From NCBI GenBank assembly GCA_964525565.1, contig CAZGHI010000014.1, positions 1-62,032 of the forward strand: DNA of 62,032 bases, written 5' to 3'. How positions within the stretch are numbered: position 1 is the stretch's first letter; every line of letters starts with the position of its first letter. The stretch comes from OLB6 sp964525565. GTDB taxonomy: Bacteria > Bacteroidota > Ignavibacteria > Kapaibacteriales > Kapaibacteriaceae. A program made the translations under genes and the position numbers. Of the stretch, positions 9,002-19,800 are shown piece after piece. Below the pieces are notes generated by a model. It was not told where the DNA came from. It was given only the letters and a program-made list of their open reading frames with translations, and searched no databases.

Positions 9002-12000
9002 ATGATTCAAGCATTCCACCAGCGATTTCTGTTCACAGCGGCCTCCAAGGTATTAAGCGTTGGCAAAAAGCGTCCGCTTACACCAGCGGACTTCCCACCC
9101 TTACCTCAGAGCTTCAATCCTGACCACATCTCCGATAAATTTCATCACATCAGAACTGATCGGTTGGTTCCGTTCTTGTGGAATATCTTTCGTGTCACGG
9201 GGGCAATATCGAAGAGGCTTGTGGTCTTTAACCTCCTGTATCTAGCCAGTGTACTTGTTAGCCCACTATTGCTATCTCACCTACTGCACCTGCTGCCGCA
9301 TGCGGCTCGCCACCAAGCCGAAGTTCTGGTAACCGCTACAGCGTTAGGTCTGGTTGGTATGGTTGGTGCCATTTTTTTACAGCAGTACTATTACAACGCT
9401 ACAAATTGCTATGCTGCAATAGTGAGCGGCATCAACCAACGAATTGTTGTGCAGGCATTGCGACTACAACGTAGTGCCCGTAGTGTCATGAACACCGGCG
9501 ATCTTGTCAACCACCTCTCCAGTGATACAGAGGCTATTGCAGAGGCTGCATTCTTTGTCCCCGACATGATTGGCATGATCATCCGTACGCTTATAGGAAT
9601 TACTCTTCTGTGGATGTTCCTTGGGGCAGCAACACTCGCTGCGGTTGGAGTGCTCCTTTCTCCTTTGAGTGTGATGGTTGCCAGGCGATATCGTGCACTT
9701 GACCATCAACTCATGGAGTATAGGGACCAGAGAGTCACGCTGATGTCGCAAATCCTGCAAGGAATTCGTGTTGTAAAGTATCAGGCATGGGAACGCAGTC
9801 TGCGCAATGATGTGTCTGATATTCGCGACAGAGAGATCAGAACGCGGGTACGCATTGTTGCCACTGATGCCGTAAGCACGGCGCTGTTTGTGAGTGTAAC
9901 CACCTTGGTTGCATTTGCCGGATTTGCAACGTTTGTTGCTATGGACGGAGAGCTTACCGCACCAACGGTTTTTGCCTGCATTGCCTTGTTTGCGTTACTG
10001 GAAGAGCCATTTGGCATGATCAGTCACTTGCTTGCCAACATTCAACATGCAAACGTTGCAACACAGCGATTGCACCACTTCTTTACTGCACCGGTACGCG
10101 CCAACGATGAACGTAAGCACTCAGCCCCCTGCCAGCCTGTTGGCGTATCACTTCGCAACCTAACGATCCAGTTTCCGGATTCACCGGCGCTTGCGTTAGA
10201 GTCGGTATCACTAGAGATTCCCCGAGGCACATCTGTTGCAATTGTTGGTGCTGTCGGCTCTGGCAAGAGCACACTTCTGCGTTGCATTGCCGGTTTACAC
10301 ATAACGCAATCAGGCGGCATTACCTTTAACGATGTTAGTGGTGATCAGCGACCACGCATAGCATACGTACCGCAAGAGTCTTTTACATTAAATGCAACGA
10401 TCATTGACAACATCACGTTTGGGACCGAAGAATCTTTGTTGACTACCGAGGTACAATCCATCGTTTACGATTGTGCCTTAGCACCTGATCTTCGCCAAAT
10501 GCAAAACGGACTACACACCGAGATTGGTGAGCGTGGTATCAATCTCAGTGGAGGGCAGCGTCAGCGAATCTCTCTCGCCCGTGCCGCTTATGCACAACCA
10601 GGGATAGTATTACTGGACGATCCTCTCTCTGCTGTGGACGTTGAAACCGAAGACCACCTTGTGAAGCACCTTCTCTTTGGGCGATGGAAAAACATAACAC
10701 GGGTTGTGGTTACCCACAGACTTACCCATCTTGACAAGTTCGATAAAGTGGTTGTTCTCGAAGGTGGAAGAGTAATCGCAAGCGGTGCATATCATCAGGT
10801 ACAGCATGCGATTCCTTCGGCAGCATTTGAATCCGTACCATTACATTCCTTTGCAACAGGAGAGCCGGTTCCGGCAGAAGCGATGCTTCATTCTGCTGTG
10901 CCTCACGCAGTTCCAGCCGATGGTAGTGTAGAAGAACGAGAGCGATTCACCCAAGATGAAGATCGAGTTACGGGTGGTGTTCGTGGTGCCACGTTTGCTG
11001 CATACGCACGGTCTGTGCTCGGTAACCATCCGGTGTTTGCCCCGCTCCTGGCAATTGCACTTATTGCCACGGCTGCCGGTATTACAGTGCTACCTATGGC
11101 TCAGTCGTGGTGGATGGCATACTGGACAAACGGTTCAGCACCCAACGTGTCGGCGCTGCTTGCTGTTGGAATTTTTGGACTTCTCGGTCTTGTCGTTCTT
11201 GTGGGGTGGGCTGCCGAACGATTGTTATGGCTGTGGAGAGCTGCAGAAGCCGGACGAACGTTGCACAACCGGGCGCTTCAGGGCGTACTCTATGCTCCAT
11301 TGCGATTTTTCGATACAACACCTTCTGGTAGAATCCTGAACAGATTTGCCCGCGATCAGGAAGCCGTGGACGATCATTTATCGTGGAATTTTGAACAGAG
11401 CTTTAAGTCGCTGGCTCAAACATTAGGCTCATTGATTCTCATCATGGCCATTGTACCGGTTATTGTTGTTGTCACGATACCCGTGCTGGCAGTGTACTAC
11501 ATTCTGCAACGGGACTACCGAACATCGGCACGAGAAGCCAAGCGTCTGGAGTCCATCGCACGTTCGCCACGGTACTCTCATTTTAAGGAGCTTGTTACCG
11601 GATTAGACGTTATCCATGGATATGGAAGAGAAAACTGGTTCATGCAAGGATTTCATCGTGCGTTGCTAGAGTACCAAAAAGCATATTACTGCTCGATTCT
11701 TCTCAACCGATGGTTTAGCGTTCGCGTCCCACTGGTGAGTGGCTGCGTAGGCCTTGCAACCTGCATCGCCATCGTGATGCTGGCGGAAACCAACACTATT
11801 GCGGCAGGCACTGCTGGACTGGTGCTTACGTATGCACTATCGTTTTGGGGTAATCTGAATTGGACGGTTCGTGCTTTTAGCGAAGTGGAAAGTCGGATGA
11901 CGTCCGTTGAACGCCTCGAGTACTACGGTTCTCTGGAGCCGGAACCAAACATATCGGGCGAGCCGATGCTTGATCCGGCAGCACCGTGGCCGACACACGG

Positions 12001-12673
12001 AGCAATTGTGTTCTCTAATGTTAGTGTCCGATATGCCCCTGATCTTCCTCGTGTACTAAACAACATTACGTTTTCTATACCGGCGAAAGCAAAGGTTGGG
12101 GTCATCGGTCGAACTGGTTCGGGTAAAAGCACGCTGTTTCAAACCATCTTTAGGTTTCTTGAGCCGGAAAGTGGTTCGATTGTTATAGACAGCGTGAATG
12201 TCCAGAACATCCCTCTGGAGCGGCTTCGCAACGCCCTTGCCATCATCCCACAGGATCCCACCCTCTTCATGGGAAGTATCCGAAGCAATGTGGATAGATA
12301 CTCGCGGCATACCGACCAAGAGATCTGGTTGGCGCTGCAACGAGTTCAGCTTGATCATTTCATTCGATCGCTACCAAACGGACTTCACAGTTTGGTTACT
12401 GAAGGTGGCAGCAACTTTTCACAGGGCCAAAGGCAGCTCCTCTGCCTTGCCCGAGCTATTCTAGCAGATTCGCGCATCATTGTTCTCGACGAAGCAACAG
12501 CAAGTGTGGACTCGGTAACGGATGCCCACGTTCAGACAACCATTCGGAAAGAGTTTGCACATGCAACGGTTCTTACGATAGCACACCGCCTTGAAACTGT
12601 TGCCGATTACGACATAATCATTGAGCTTGATGCCGGACGTGTAAAAAGCATACGCCACAGATTCTCGGAGTAG
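9002..12673 (+). CDS. Fused full-length ABC exporter of ABCC (MRP-like) type
   Basis: One polypeptide of 1223 residues with the order TMD1-NBD1-linker-TMD2-NBD2, an inner-membrane ATP-driven exporter. NBD1 has Walker A GAVGSGKST near residue 416, signature LSGGQRQRISLARAAY near 514 and Walker B LLDDPLSAVD near 535, where Asp replaces the catalytic Glu. NBD2 has GRTGSGKST near 1036, signature FSQGQRQLLCLARA near 1138 and canonical VLDEATASVD near 1160. These pairs, and the N-terminal KKRPLTPADFPPLP, are the pattern of eukaryotic ABCC/MRP transporters, in which NBD1 is the degenerate site. ATG at 9002 is preferred to the upstream TTG at 8966; neither has a convincing Shine-Dalgarno site. No neighbour hints at the substrate; family members often move anionic conjugates. 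Confidence 0.88.
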   Translation: MIQAFHQRFLFTAASKVLSVGKKRPLTPADFPPLPQSFNPDHISDKFHHIRTDRLVPFLWNIFRVTGAISKRLVVFNLLYLASVLVSPLLLSHLLHLLPHAARHQAEVLVTATALGLVGMVGAIFLQQYYYNATNCYAAIVSGINQRIVVQALRLQRSARSVMNTGDLVNHLSSDTEAIAEAAFFVPDMIGMIIRTLIGITLLWMFLGAATLAAVGVLLSPLSVMVARRYRALDHQLMEYRDQRVTLMSQILQGIRVVKYQAWERSLRNDVSDIRDREIRTRVRIVATDAVSTALFVSVTTLVAFAGFATFVAMDGELTAPTVFACIALFALLEEPFGMISHLLANIQHANVATQRLHHFFTAPVRANDERKHSAPCQPVGVSLRNLTIQFPDSPALALESVSLEIPRGTSVAIVGAVGSGKSTLLRCIAGLHITQSGGITFNDVSGDQRPRIAYVPQESFTLNATIIDNITFGTEESLLTTEVQSIVYDCALAPDLRQMQNGLHTEIGERGINLSGGQRQRISLARAAYAQPGIVLLDDPLSAVDVETEDHLVKHLLFGRWKNITRVVVTHRLTHLDKFDKVVVLEGGRVIASGAYHQVQHAIPSAAFESVPLHSFATGEPVPAEAMLHSAVPHAVPADGSVEERERFTQDEDRVTGGVRGATFAAYARSVLGNHPVFAPLLAIALIATAAGITVLPMAQSWWMAYWTNGSAPNVSALLAVGIFGLLGLVVLVGWAAERLLWLWRAAEAGRTLHNRALQGVLYAPLRFFDTTPSGRILNRFARDQEAVDDHLSWNFEQSFKSLAQTLGSLILIMAIVPVIVVVTIPVLAVYYILQRDYRTSAREAKRLESIARSPRYSHFKELVTGLDVIHGYGRENWFMQGFHRALLEYQKAYYCSILLNRWFSVRVPLVSGCVGLATCIAIVMLAETNTIAAGTAGLVLTYALSFWGNLNWTVRAFSEVESRMTSVERLEYYGSLEPEPNISGEPMLDPAAPWPTHGAIVFSNVSVRYAPDLPRVLNNITFSIPAKAKVGVIGRTGSGKSTLFQTIFRFLEPESGSIVIDSVNVQNIPLERLRNALAIIPQDPTLFMGSIRSNVDRYSRHTDQEIWLALQRVQLDHFIRSLPNGLHSLVTEGGSNFSQGQRQLLCLARAILADSRIIVLDEATASVDSVTDAHVQTTIRKEFAHATVLTIAHRLETVADYDIIIELDAGRVKSIRHRFSE

Positions 12674-12692
12674 TGGGCGTTGAACAGGTAAG

Positions 12693-13694
12693 CTACCATA
12701 TGTTCACCTCAGGCTCAAGCGATATACCAAACCTTTCGCGGACGCTTTGCTGGATGCGAGATGCCAGTCTCAAAATGTCCGAACCTGTAGCGCGGCCATA
12801 GTTCACGAGCACCAGTGCTTGATGTACATGAACACCAGCGTCTGCATCACGATAACCTTTAAACCCGCACTGATCTATAAGCCATGCTGCTGCAACCTTA
12901 ACCGTGTGTTCATTCACGGGATACACCGGCATTGTTGGATATGTTTCGTTCAATCGCTCATACATATCCCTGCCGATCACCGGATTCTTAAAGAACGAGC
13001 CGGCATTCCCCAACACATGTGGATCCGGGAGTTTTCTTTTGCGGATTGCTACTACGGCATTATACACCTCCTGTATCGAAGGGTTTGGCGTTTTGTGAAG
13101 GGCTTCTGCAACATCTTTATATGTTGTGTTAGTTGAGTAAGGGGGCTTTGTTAGCCGATACACCACTGAGCACACAACATACCGTCCGGCATCTGCCGAT
13201 TTAAAACGACTGGTCCGATATCCGAAACCACATTCAGTGCGATGCAGCCGAACCATTGTGTTTTCAATGCGGTCATAGGCCTCAACTTCTTCGCACACAG
13301 AATCTTGTTCCACACCATATGCACCGATGTTCTGTATCGGCGCAGCGCCAACAGTGCCGGGAATCAACGCGAGATTTTCAACACCACCAAGATTGTGCTC
13401 AACACTGTACGATACAAATTCATGCCATGACTCTCCGGCACCAACACGTATCTGGATTGTGGTATTGGTTTCGTGTATGTGCTGATAACCCGGTATCGCT
13501 ATTTGTATGATTGGTACATCAACGTTACCGGTGATCAAGATATTCGACCCCCCGCCCAGAATCTTTGCGTTGGGATATGCAGCGCATGCTTCGGCAACAT
13601 CGGCTACCGAGTGTACGGTGATGAGCCGCTGACCAAATGCCGGCACACGAAAACTCGTACACTCGGTAAGGTCGGCTTTTTCGATAACGGTCAC
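12693..13694 (-). CDS. murB: UDP-N-acetylmuramate dehydrogenase MurB (type I)
   Basis: Cytosolic FAD enzyme that reduces UDP-GlcNAc-enolpyruvate to UDP-MurNAc with NADPH, in peptidoglycan precursor synthesis. Of 333 residues, GGGSNIL at about 47-53 and IPGTVGAAPIQNIGAYG at 111-127 bind FAD and substrate. The proton donor Ser is in NAGSFFKNP (about 233), and the terminal EPEVN carries the catalytic Glu (about 329). The length and layout match the E. coli type I enzyme. The start is GTG at 13694, overlapping the fumC stop as GTGA, so it is coupled to fumC. It converges on the ABC exporter with 19 bp between stops. Confidence 0.93.
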   Translation of the reverse strand: MTVIEKADLTECTSFRVPAFGQRLITVHSVADVAEACAAYPNAKILGGGSNILITGNVDVPIIQIAIPGYQHIHETNTTIQIRVGAGESWHEFVSYSVEHNLGGVENLALIPGTVGAAPIQNIGAYGVEQDSVCEEVEAYDRIENTMVRLHRTECGFGYRTSRFKSADAGRYVVCSVVYRLTKPPYSTNTTYKDVAEALHKTPNPSIQEVYNAVVAIRKRKLPDPHVLGNAGSFFKNPVIGRDMYERLNETYPTMPVYPVNEHTVKVAAAWLIDQCGFKGYRDADAGVHVHQALVLVNYGRATGSDILRLASRIQQSVRERFGISLEPEVNIW

Positions 13695-15079
13695 CGCGGT
13701 CCCAGCATATCTTCCGGGCGTACCCAGGTATCGAACTCTTCTTCGGAGAGGTGACCGAGTTCCAGAGCACTCTCTTTCAGCGTTATCCCTTTCTTGTGCG
13801 CATTCTTTGCAATGGCTGCTGCATTGTCGTAGCCGATATGCTGATTAAGCGCAGTAACCAACATCAATGTATTCCGATTATAAAATTCCAGACGTTCTAC
13901 ATTGGGTTCGATGCCCTTGGCACAATGTTCGTTGAACATTGTACATGCATCGGCCAGAAGATTGATGCTTTGCAAAACGTTGTAGATGATAACCGGTTTA
14001 AATACGTTCAGTTCAAAGTTTCCGCTTGCACCTCCGATGTTCACTGCAACGTCGTTACCCATCACCTGGGCACAAACCATGGTCATTGCTTCACTCTGGG
14101 TTGGGTTTACCTTGCCGGGCATGATGGACGAGCCAGGTTCATTTTCGGGGATGGTGATCTCACTCAAACCGCATCGCGGGCCGCTTGCCATCCAACGAAC
14201 ATCGTTGGCAATCTTCATCAGCGAAGCGGCAAGTGTTTTCAGGGTACCATGGAGAAACACCAATGCATCGTGAGCAGCGAGGGCTTCGAACTTGTTAGGT
14301 GCAGTAACAAACGGAAGTCCTGTAAGAGAGGCAATAGCCGATGCCGACCGTTCTGCAAACTCGGGGTGCGTGTTTAAACCTGTGCCTACAGCGGTACCGC
14401 CGAGAGCGAGCTCATAAACATCACGCAATGCAAGGTCTATTCTGCGTACATCATTCGATAGCTGTTGTACATATCCGCTAAACTCCTGTCCGAGAGTAAC
14501 AGGGGTAGCGTCCATGAGGTGTGTGCGTCCGCTCTTGATAAGCCCCTTAAAGTCTTCAGATTTTGCAGCAAGCGTTTCTTTCAGTTGTTGCACTGCCGGC
14601 AGTAGTCGTTGCACCACGGCAATAGCCGCAGCAATGTGCATTGCTGTTGGGAACGTATCGTTTGACGACTGCGACATGTTCACATGATCGTTTGGGTGGA
14701 TAGGTGTTTTACTGCCGAGCACACCTCCCGCCATTTCTATAGCCCGATTTGCTATTACTTCATTTACATTCATGTTCGTCTGTGTGCCCGAGCCAGTTTG
14801 CCACACGCGAAGCGGGAAGTGCGAGTCCAGCATTCCATCAATAACTTCGTTAGCCGCCGCTATAATGAGAGCTGCTTTCTCGGCATCCAGTTTACCTAGG
14901 TCCTGATTGACCATAGCAGCCGCCTTTTTAAGTATTGCCATTGCACGGATAACCTCGATAGGCATGGTTTCCGAACCAATGGCAAAGTGAATAAGGCTTC
15001 GTGCTGTTTGTGCTCCGTAATAGGAGTTCGATGGTACCTCGATTGGTCCCATCGTATCCCGCTCAGTACGTGTTTGCAT
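13691..15079 (-). CDS. fumC: Class II fumarate hydratase FumC
   Basis: Iron-independent fumarase of the TCA cycle (fumarate to L-malate), a soluble homotetramer. The 462-residue product carries the superfamily signature GSSIMPGKVNP at 316-326, and TGSGTQTNMNVNEV (96-109), NDHVNMSQSSNDTFP (130-144) and SGRTHLMDATP (183-193), all active-site regions. The start at 15079 gives the conserved RTERDTMGPIEVP N-terminus. It is the promoter-proximal gene of a fumC-murB pair overlapping as GTGA. A 421-bp spacer lies upstream. Confidence 0.95.
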   Translation of the reverse strand: MQTRTERDTMGPIEVPSNSYYGAQTARSLIHFAIGSETMPIEVIRAMAILKKAAAMVNQDLGKLDAEKAALIIAAANEVIDGMLDSHFPLRVWQTGSGTQTNMNVNEVIANRAIEMAGGVLGSKTPIHPNDHVNMSQSSNDTFPTAMHIAAAIAVVQRLLPAVQQLKETLAAKSEDFKGLIKSGRTHLMDATPVTLGQEFSGYVQQLSNDVRRIDLALRDVYELALGGTAVGTGLNTHPEFAERSASAIASLTGLPFVTAPNKFEALAAHDALVFLHGTLKTLAASLMKIANDVRWMASGPRCGLSEITIPENEPGSSIMPGKVNPTQSEAMTMVCAQVMGNDVAVNIGGASGNFELNVFKPVIIYNVLQSINLLADACTMFNEHCAKGIEPNVERLEFYNRNTLMLVTALNQHIGYDNAAAIAKNAHKKGITLKESALELGHLSEEEFDTWVRPEDMLGPR

Positions 15080-15500
15080 GGTTGTACTCGTTCAGTTTAT
15101 GTGGTGTGCAATTCAACAGTTTACAAATCGAATATGAGCTTCGCAGCCTTCTAATACGATTGACACATGCAAATTACGGAGTGCAGTGATGGTCTTGCGG
15201 CAATGTGGGCACCTTAGTGGTGGAATGGTTTACCCGGTTGAAACTCGCTGACAACAGTTAAGTAACCGATGTTTGAAAACGCAAGTACGGCTGGAATCAT
15301 GTGGGAAACAATGTGCAGATTGTGTGCTCTACTGCAGGTGAGGTTGGTTACCTGATGTTGCGAGGTTCTATCTGCTCCCTCTCCGAATGTTGTACCGGTA
15401 ATGAGATGAATACAGACGAGTTTGACGGTTACGCAGCGATGCACTGTTGCACATGGTACGTGGCCTTGTGCCGGGTTATGCACGGAAGTGGTTGTGCGAG
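15080..15500. other. Spacer of 421 bp without a supported gene
   Basis: Lies between the start of fumC and the stop of the outer-membrane efflux gene. Open frames of up to 89 codons exist but show no signal peptide, domain or plausible composition. It must contain the fumC promoter; I see no exact TAnnTTTG element on the minus strand. No tRNA or terminator was recognised. Confidence 0.5.
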
Positions 15501-16808
15501 CTAGCGCAGTAACAGTCCACTCAAACGGAGCAACTCCGTTGCTGCCAGCCTCTGTTCGTAAGTACGACGTGCAATGCTCTCACCTATCGTAAGCAAGGAG
15601 AGGAATGCTTGTCGGACTTCAAGTCCATCAATCGTTCCAATTCGCAAACGTTCAAGAGCAATGGTAGCGTTTTTCATTGCTTCTCCATACGATTGTTGCT
15701 CAATTGCACGTAACTCAGCGGCAGTCGTGTATCGCAGGTATGTTCTGTGTAGTTGTCCGGTGAGCTGATTGCGCAGTGCATCACCTTCGATACGTGAGCG
15801 CTCGGCAAGTACGAGCGCCCGCTCTCGGGCTAATTGGTCCGAGAAGCCATTAAAGATGTTCCACTGGAGTTGCGCACCTAGATTCCAGCCCACAGCTTGA
15901 TTTTCAAGAATAAACCCTGCACCTTGCTTAGTTCGATTGTACTGGTAACCTGCGCTAACACTCAACGTTGGTAAGAAAGCTGACCGGGCTTCGGCAATAT
16001 GAGCGCTAGCAGCTTCGAGAGAATGCTGAAGTGCCACAACGTCAGGGTTGAGGGTTGATGCTGAGTCGGTGAGAACGCTCAGATCAGGAACAAACAGCGC
16101 CAAATTAGTCGTATCAGCCAACACCAAAGACTGTGGTTGTTCGCCAAGTAAGGTAAGAAGAGCCGACGATGCATTTTGGACATCTGCAGCCATCTGTATG
16201 CGAAGAGCCCGCTGAGAGTTTAAATCTATTCGGGCTTGCGAGAGCTGTACTCCGCTTGTTGCTCCAACGTTATAGCGTTGTTGTTCTACCAGAAACCGCT
16301 CCTCGGCCAGTTGTAGTGCACTATCCACAGTTGCTAGGAACTGCTGGTTAGCTACCAATCCATTGTACGTGGTAATAACATCGGCTACAACGGTGAGCAT
16401 CCCTGCTTGAACACGGGCCAATCCTTCTGCTTCCAGGGCACGAAGTCGGTCAGCCGAAGCGAACATCCGAAATCCATCAAAAAGGGTCCAGCTCAAGACG
16501 GCATTGGCATTCATGTTCGACACGGTGGCGCCATCTCGTGCAAGTCTTCTTCCATCAGCAAGAACCTGATCAATATTGTTCGATCCCGAACTCACACTTC
16601 CTTGAACATTCACTCGCGGCAGAAAGTTGGTAATGCTGCCAGACCCTAGGTTTCGGGCAAGCAGAGAATCCTGTCGCATAAGTTGAACATCATAATTCTT
16701 CCTGAGAGCAATACGAACTGCGTCATAGAGCGTAAGGCGAACAGTGTCAGCAGCACGCGCCGCACACAGGACTAAGCAGAAGAAAACAAAAAGAGCAGCC
16801 TTCATCAT
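15501..16808 (-). CDS. TolC-family outer-membrane efflux protein
   Basis: Outer-membrane channel of a tripartite RND exporter. A signal peptide (residues 1-19) is followed by two OEP repeats across 435 residues: LTLYDAVRIALRKNYDVQL near 26-44, FLPRVNVQGSVS near 58, and the second half from about 245 (LNPDVVALQHSLEAASAHIAEARS, FLPTLSVSAGYQYN). The long Gln/Glu/Ala-rich helices are typical of the periplasmic tunnel. The start ATGATG at 16808 overlaps the RND pump stop as ATGA, so pump and channel are coupled. The matching adaptor lies about 8.4 kb upstream at 25211-26287. Confidence 0.88.
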   Translation of the reverse strand: MMKAALFVFFCLVLCAARAADTVRLTLYDAVRIALRKNYDVQLMRQDSLLARNLGSGSITNFLPRVNVQGSVSSGSNNIDQVLADGRRLARDGATVSNMNANAVLSWTLFDGFRMFASADRLRALEAEGLARVQAGMLTVVADVITTYNGLVANQQFLATVDSALQLAEERFLVEQQRYNVGATSGVQLSQARIDLNSQRALRIQMAADVQNASSALLTLLGEQPQSLVLADTTNLALFVPDLSVLTDSASTLNPDVVALQHSLEAASAHIAEARSAFLPTLSVSAGYQYNRTKQGAGFILENQAVGWNLGAQLQWNIFNGFSDQLARERALVLAERSRIEGDALRNQLTGQLHRTYLRYTTAAELRAIEQQSYGEAMKNATIALERLRIGTIDGLEVRQAFLSLLTIGESIARRTYEQRLAATELLRLSGLLLR

Positions 16809-19800
16809 TGATGTACAGCTCCGGAGTGCCGTTTAAGTTTACTCAGAACAACATATAAACTCGGAATTACCAGAAGGCTTAGAAGCGTAGAGTACATCAT
16901 TCCACCAACAACAACAACACCCAGGCCTACGCGACTTTCCGACGATGCGCCAAGTGACATGGCAATGGGCAATGCTCCGAGTGTTGTTGCAAGCGACGTC
17001 ATAAGAATGGGCCGAAAACGCGTTGTAGCAGCTTCGATTGCTGCCTGCATCAACGCTGAGCCGCTCTCTATCTTTTGGTTGGCAAACTCTACAATCAGAA
17101 TGCCATTTTTTGTAATTAAACCAATGAGTGTGACAGCACCGATTTCACTAAAAATGTTTAATGTGTCGCCGGTGATCCATAAGGCTAGTGCTCCTCCTGC
17201 CAGTGCAAGGGGTACCGTAAGCATAATCGTAAAAGGATCAATAAAACTCTCGAACTGAGCTGCCAAAACCAGATACACAAACACAAGAGCCAGCAAGAAT
17301 ACCCAAACGAGACTGGAACTGCTCTCGGCAAAGTCCCTGCTTGATCCAGAGAGTGATGTTGAAAAACGCTCATCCAAAATGGTGTTCGCGATTGAATCCA
17401 TAGCTGCTATTCCATCGGCAATCGTTTTGCCTTCCGCCAAACCGGCACTGATGGTTGCACTCACCGATCTGTCTGTACGGAAGAGTGCAGGTGGTGAGCT
17501 GCGCTCCTCGATATCTACAATACCGGCAAGCGGGATAACCGTTCCGGCCGATGTGCGAACACTCAGGGAGCGAAGATGATCCGGTGTGGATCGCTTCGAT
17601 CGCTCTACGTCTGCAAGTATCTGATACTGTTTCCCATCCCGCATAAAGTACCCAAATCGCTGACCGCTGAGCGCAGCCTGGAGTACCTGTGCAACATCGG
17701 CAACACTAATGCCGAGGTCGCGAGCACGCTCACGCGATATACGAACTACCGCTTCGGGTTTCGTGAAACGCAGGTTAACATCGGTAACGCTAAATACTGG
17801 ATTTGCTGCAGCGGATTCCATGAACTGAGGAAGAACCTCGCGCAAGTCCTGTAAAGATGATGCCTGTAGAACGTACTGCACGGGAAGCCCCGGACGCATT
17901 CCGGTACTGATAGTTTGCTCTTGTATTGGAACGATCCTGGCCTCGGTTGTGGCGCGGAGCATCGGCGTTATTGCGGCAACGATGTCCATTTGCGAACGGT
18001 TACGCTCTGACCGCGGAACAAGGATAATCCGCGAAAATCCGTTGTTGTTGCCTCCGCCAAAAAAAACGGGTGATGTTACGGTTAAGATGATCTGCGCTTC
18101 GGGCACAGCACGGGCAACCCGCGACTGTAGGCTGTCCATAATAACATCCATTTTGTCGAACGTTGTTCCTTCCGGTGCCGTAACGTTAGCGGTTATCAAG
18201 CCCCGATCTTCTAATGGAGCCAGCTCCTGCGGAAGTGAACCACCGATGAAATAGATGATTGCAGCAGAGATTGCCATGAGTGCTGCCGAAAGCCATGGTA
18301 TCTCCATCACCTTTTGCAGTATCTGTTGGTAGGCACGGGTAAGCCACACAAAGAATGGCTCCGTTACCCGTGCCAACCAACCGTTCATATCATGAGCATG
18401 GAGTAGCCGCGAGCTCATCATCGGCGTTAGCGTTAACGAAACAAATGCACTTACAAGTACGCTTGCAGCCACAACGCCGCCAAACTCGCGGAACAATCGG
18501 CCTGTAAGTCCGGGAAGGAAAATGATCGGAATAAAGACAACAACCAACGTGATTGTTGTAGAGATAATTGCGAAGTAGATTTCCGAAGCACCTTTTTCAG
18601 CCGCTTCTTTCGATGGTTCTCCTGATTCAATTCTGCGAAAAATGTTCTCCATTACAACGATTGCGTCATCCACAACCAGGCCGGTAGCCAGCACGATGCC
18701 AAGCAACGACAGCACATTAATACTAAAGCCTGCCAGCCACATCACAAAGAAGGTAGCCACGAGACTCACAGGAATCGCAACAACAGGGATTATCGTAGCA
18801 CGCCATGAGCGGAGAAACATAAAGATGATAATCACTACCAGTGTAAAGGCAATGAGCACCGTTTCTTGAACTTCCTCTACAGCAGCACGGACAAAGCGCG
18901 TGTCGTCGAAGGCAATTTTCAGCAAGATATCGGATGGTATAAACTTCTTTAACGCTTCGTACCGACGATAAAACTCTTCGGCAATCTGTACCTGGTTGGC
19001 CCCGGGCTGTGGTGATATCGCCAGGCCAATCATTGGCACTCCTTCGCGCTTCAGCAATGTTCGCTCGTTTTCGGCACCCAGATACACACGAGCAACATCG
19101 GAGAGACGAACAATACTTCCGTTCACGCTCTTGAGAACAATATTCCGGAATTCTTCAGCAGTGCTTAGTCGCCCCAGCGTTCGTACTGTAAGCTCAGTGC
19201 TACTTCCCTCAAGTTTTCCGCTAGGTAGTTCAACATTCTCCTCTTGCAATATTCGCTGCACATCCGCTGTGGTGAGATTATACGCCGCCAACCGATCCGG
19301 ATCCATCACAATGCGCATCGCGTACTTGCGCTCACCCCAAATTGTAACGTTCCCAACCCCTGGTATTGTTTGAATGCGTTCTTTTAAAACATTGGTTCCA
19401 AATGCTGTTAAATCGCCCAGTGTTCTTGACGTACTCTGAACCGTCATAACGAGAATTGCTCTGCTGTTTGCATCAGCTTTGGCAACAATCGGGGGGTCAA
19501 TATCCGGTGGCAAATTTCTCTTTGCACGGTCAACGCGATCACGAACATCGTTAGCGGCCTGTTCCAGATCTACGCCAAGTTCAAACTCAACAGTAATCTG
19601 TGAACGGCCGTCGCTACTCTGAGACGTAAGCGACCGGATACCAGCTATGCCGTTGATGCTCTCTTCGAGAGGTTCTGTTACCTGGGCTTCAATAACATCG
19701 GCATTTGCACCACCATAGGTTGTGGTAACAGTAATGTTCGGAGGGTCCACATCAGGAAACTGCCTTACACCAAGGAATAAATACCCTACTACACCCAGCA

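Noticed and set aside
13751..14377. Open plus-strand frame of 208 codons opposite fumC
   Set aside because: Antisense to the conserved fumarase core, Cys/His-rich translation without any domain.
15214..15483. 89-codon minus-strand frame between fumC and the efflux channel gene
   Set aside because: Composition and lack of start signals suggest non-coding sequence.
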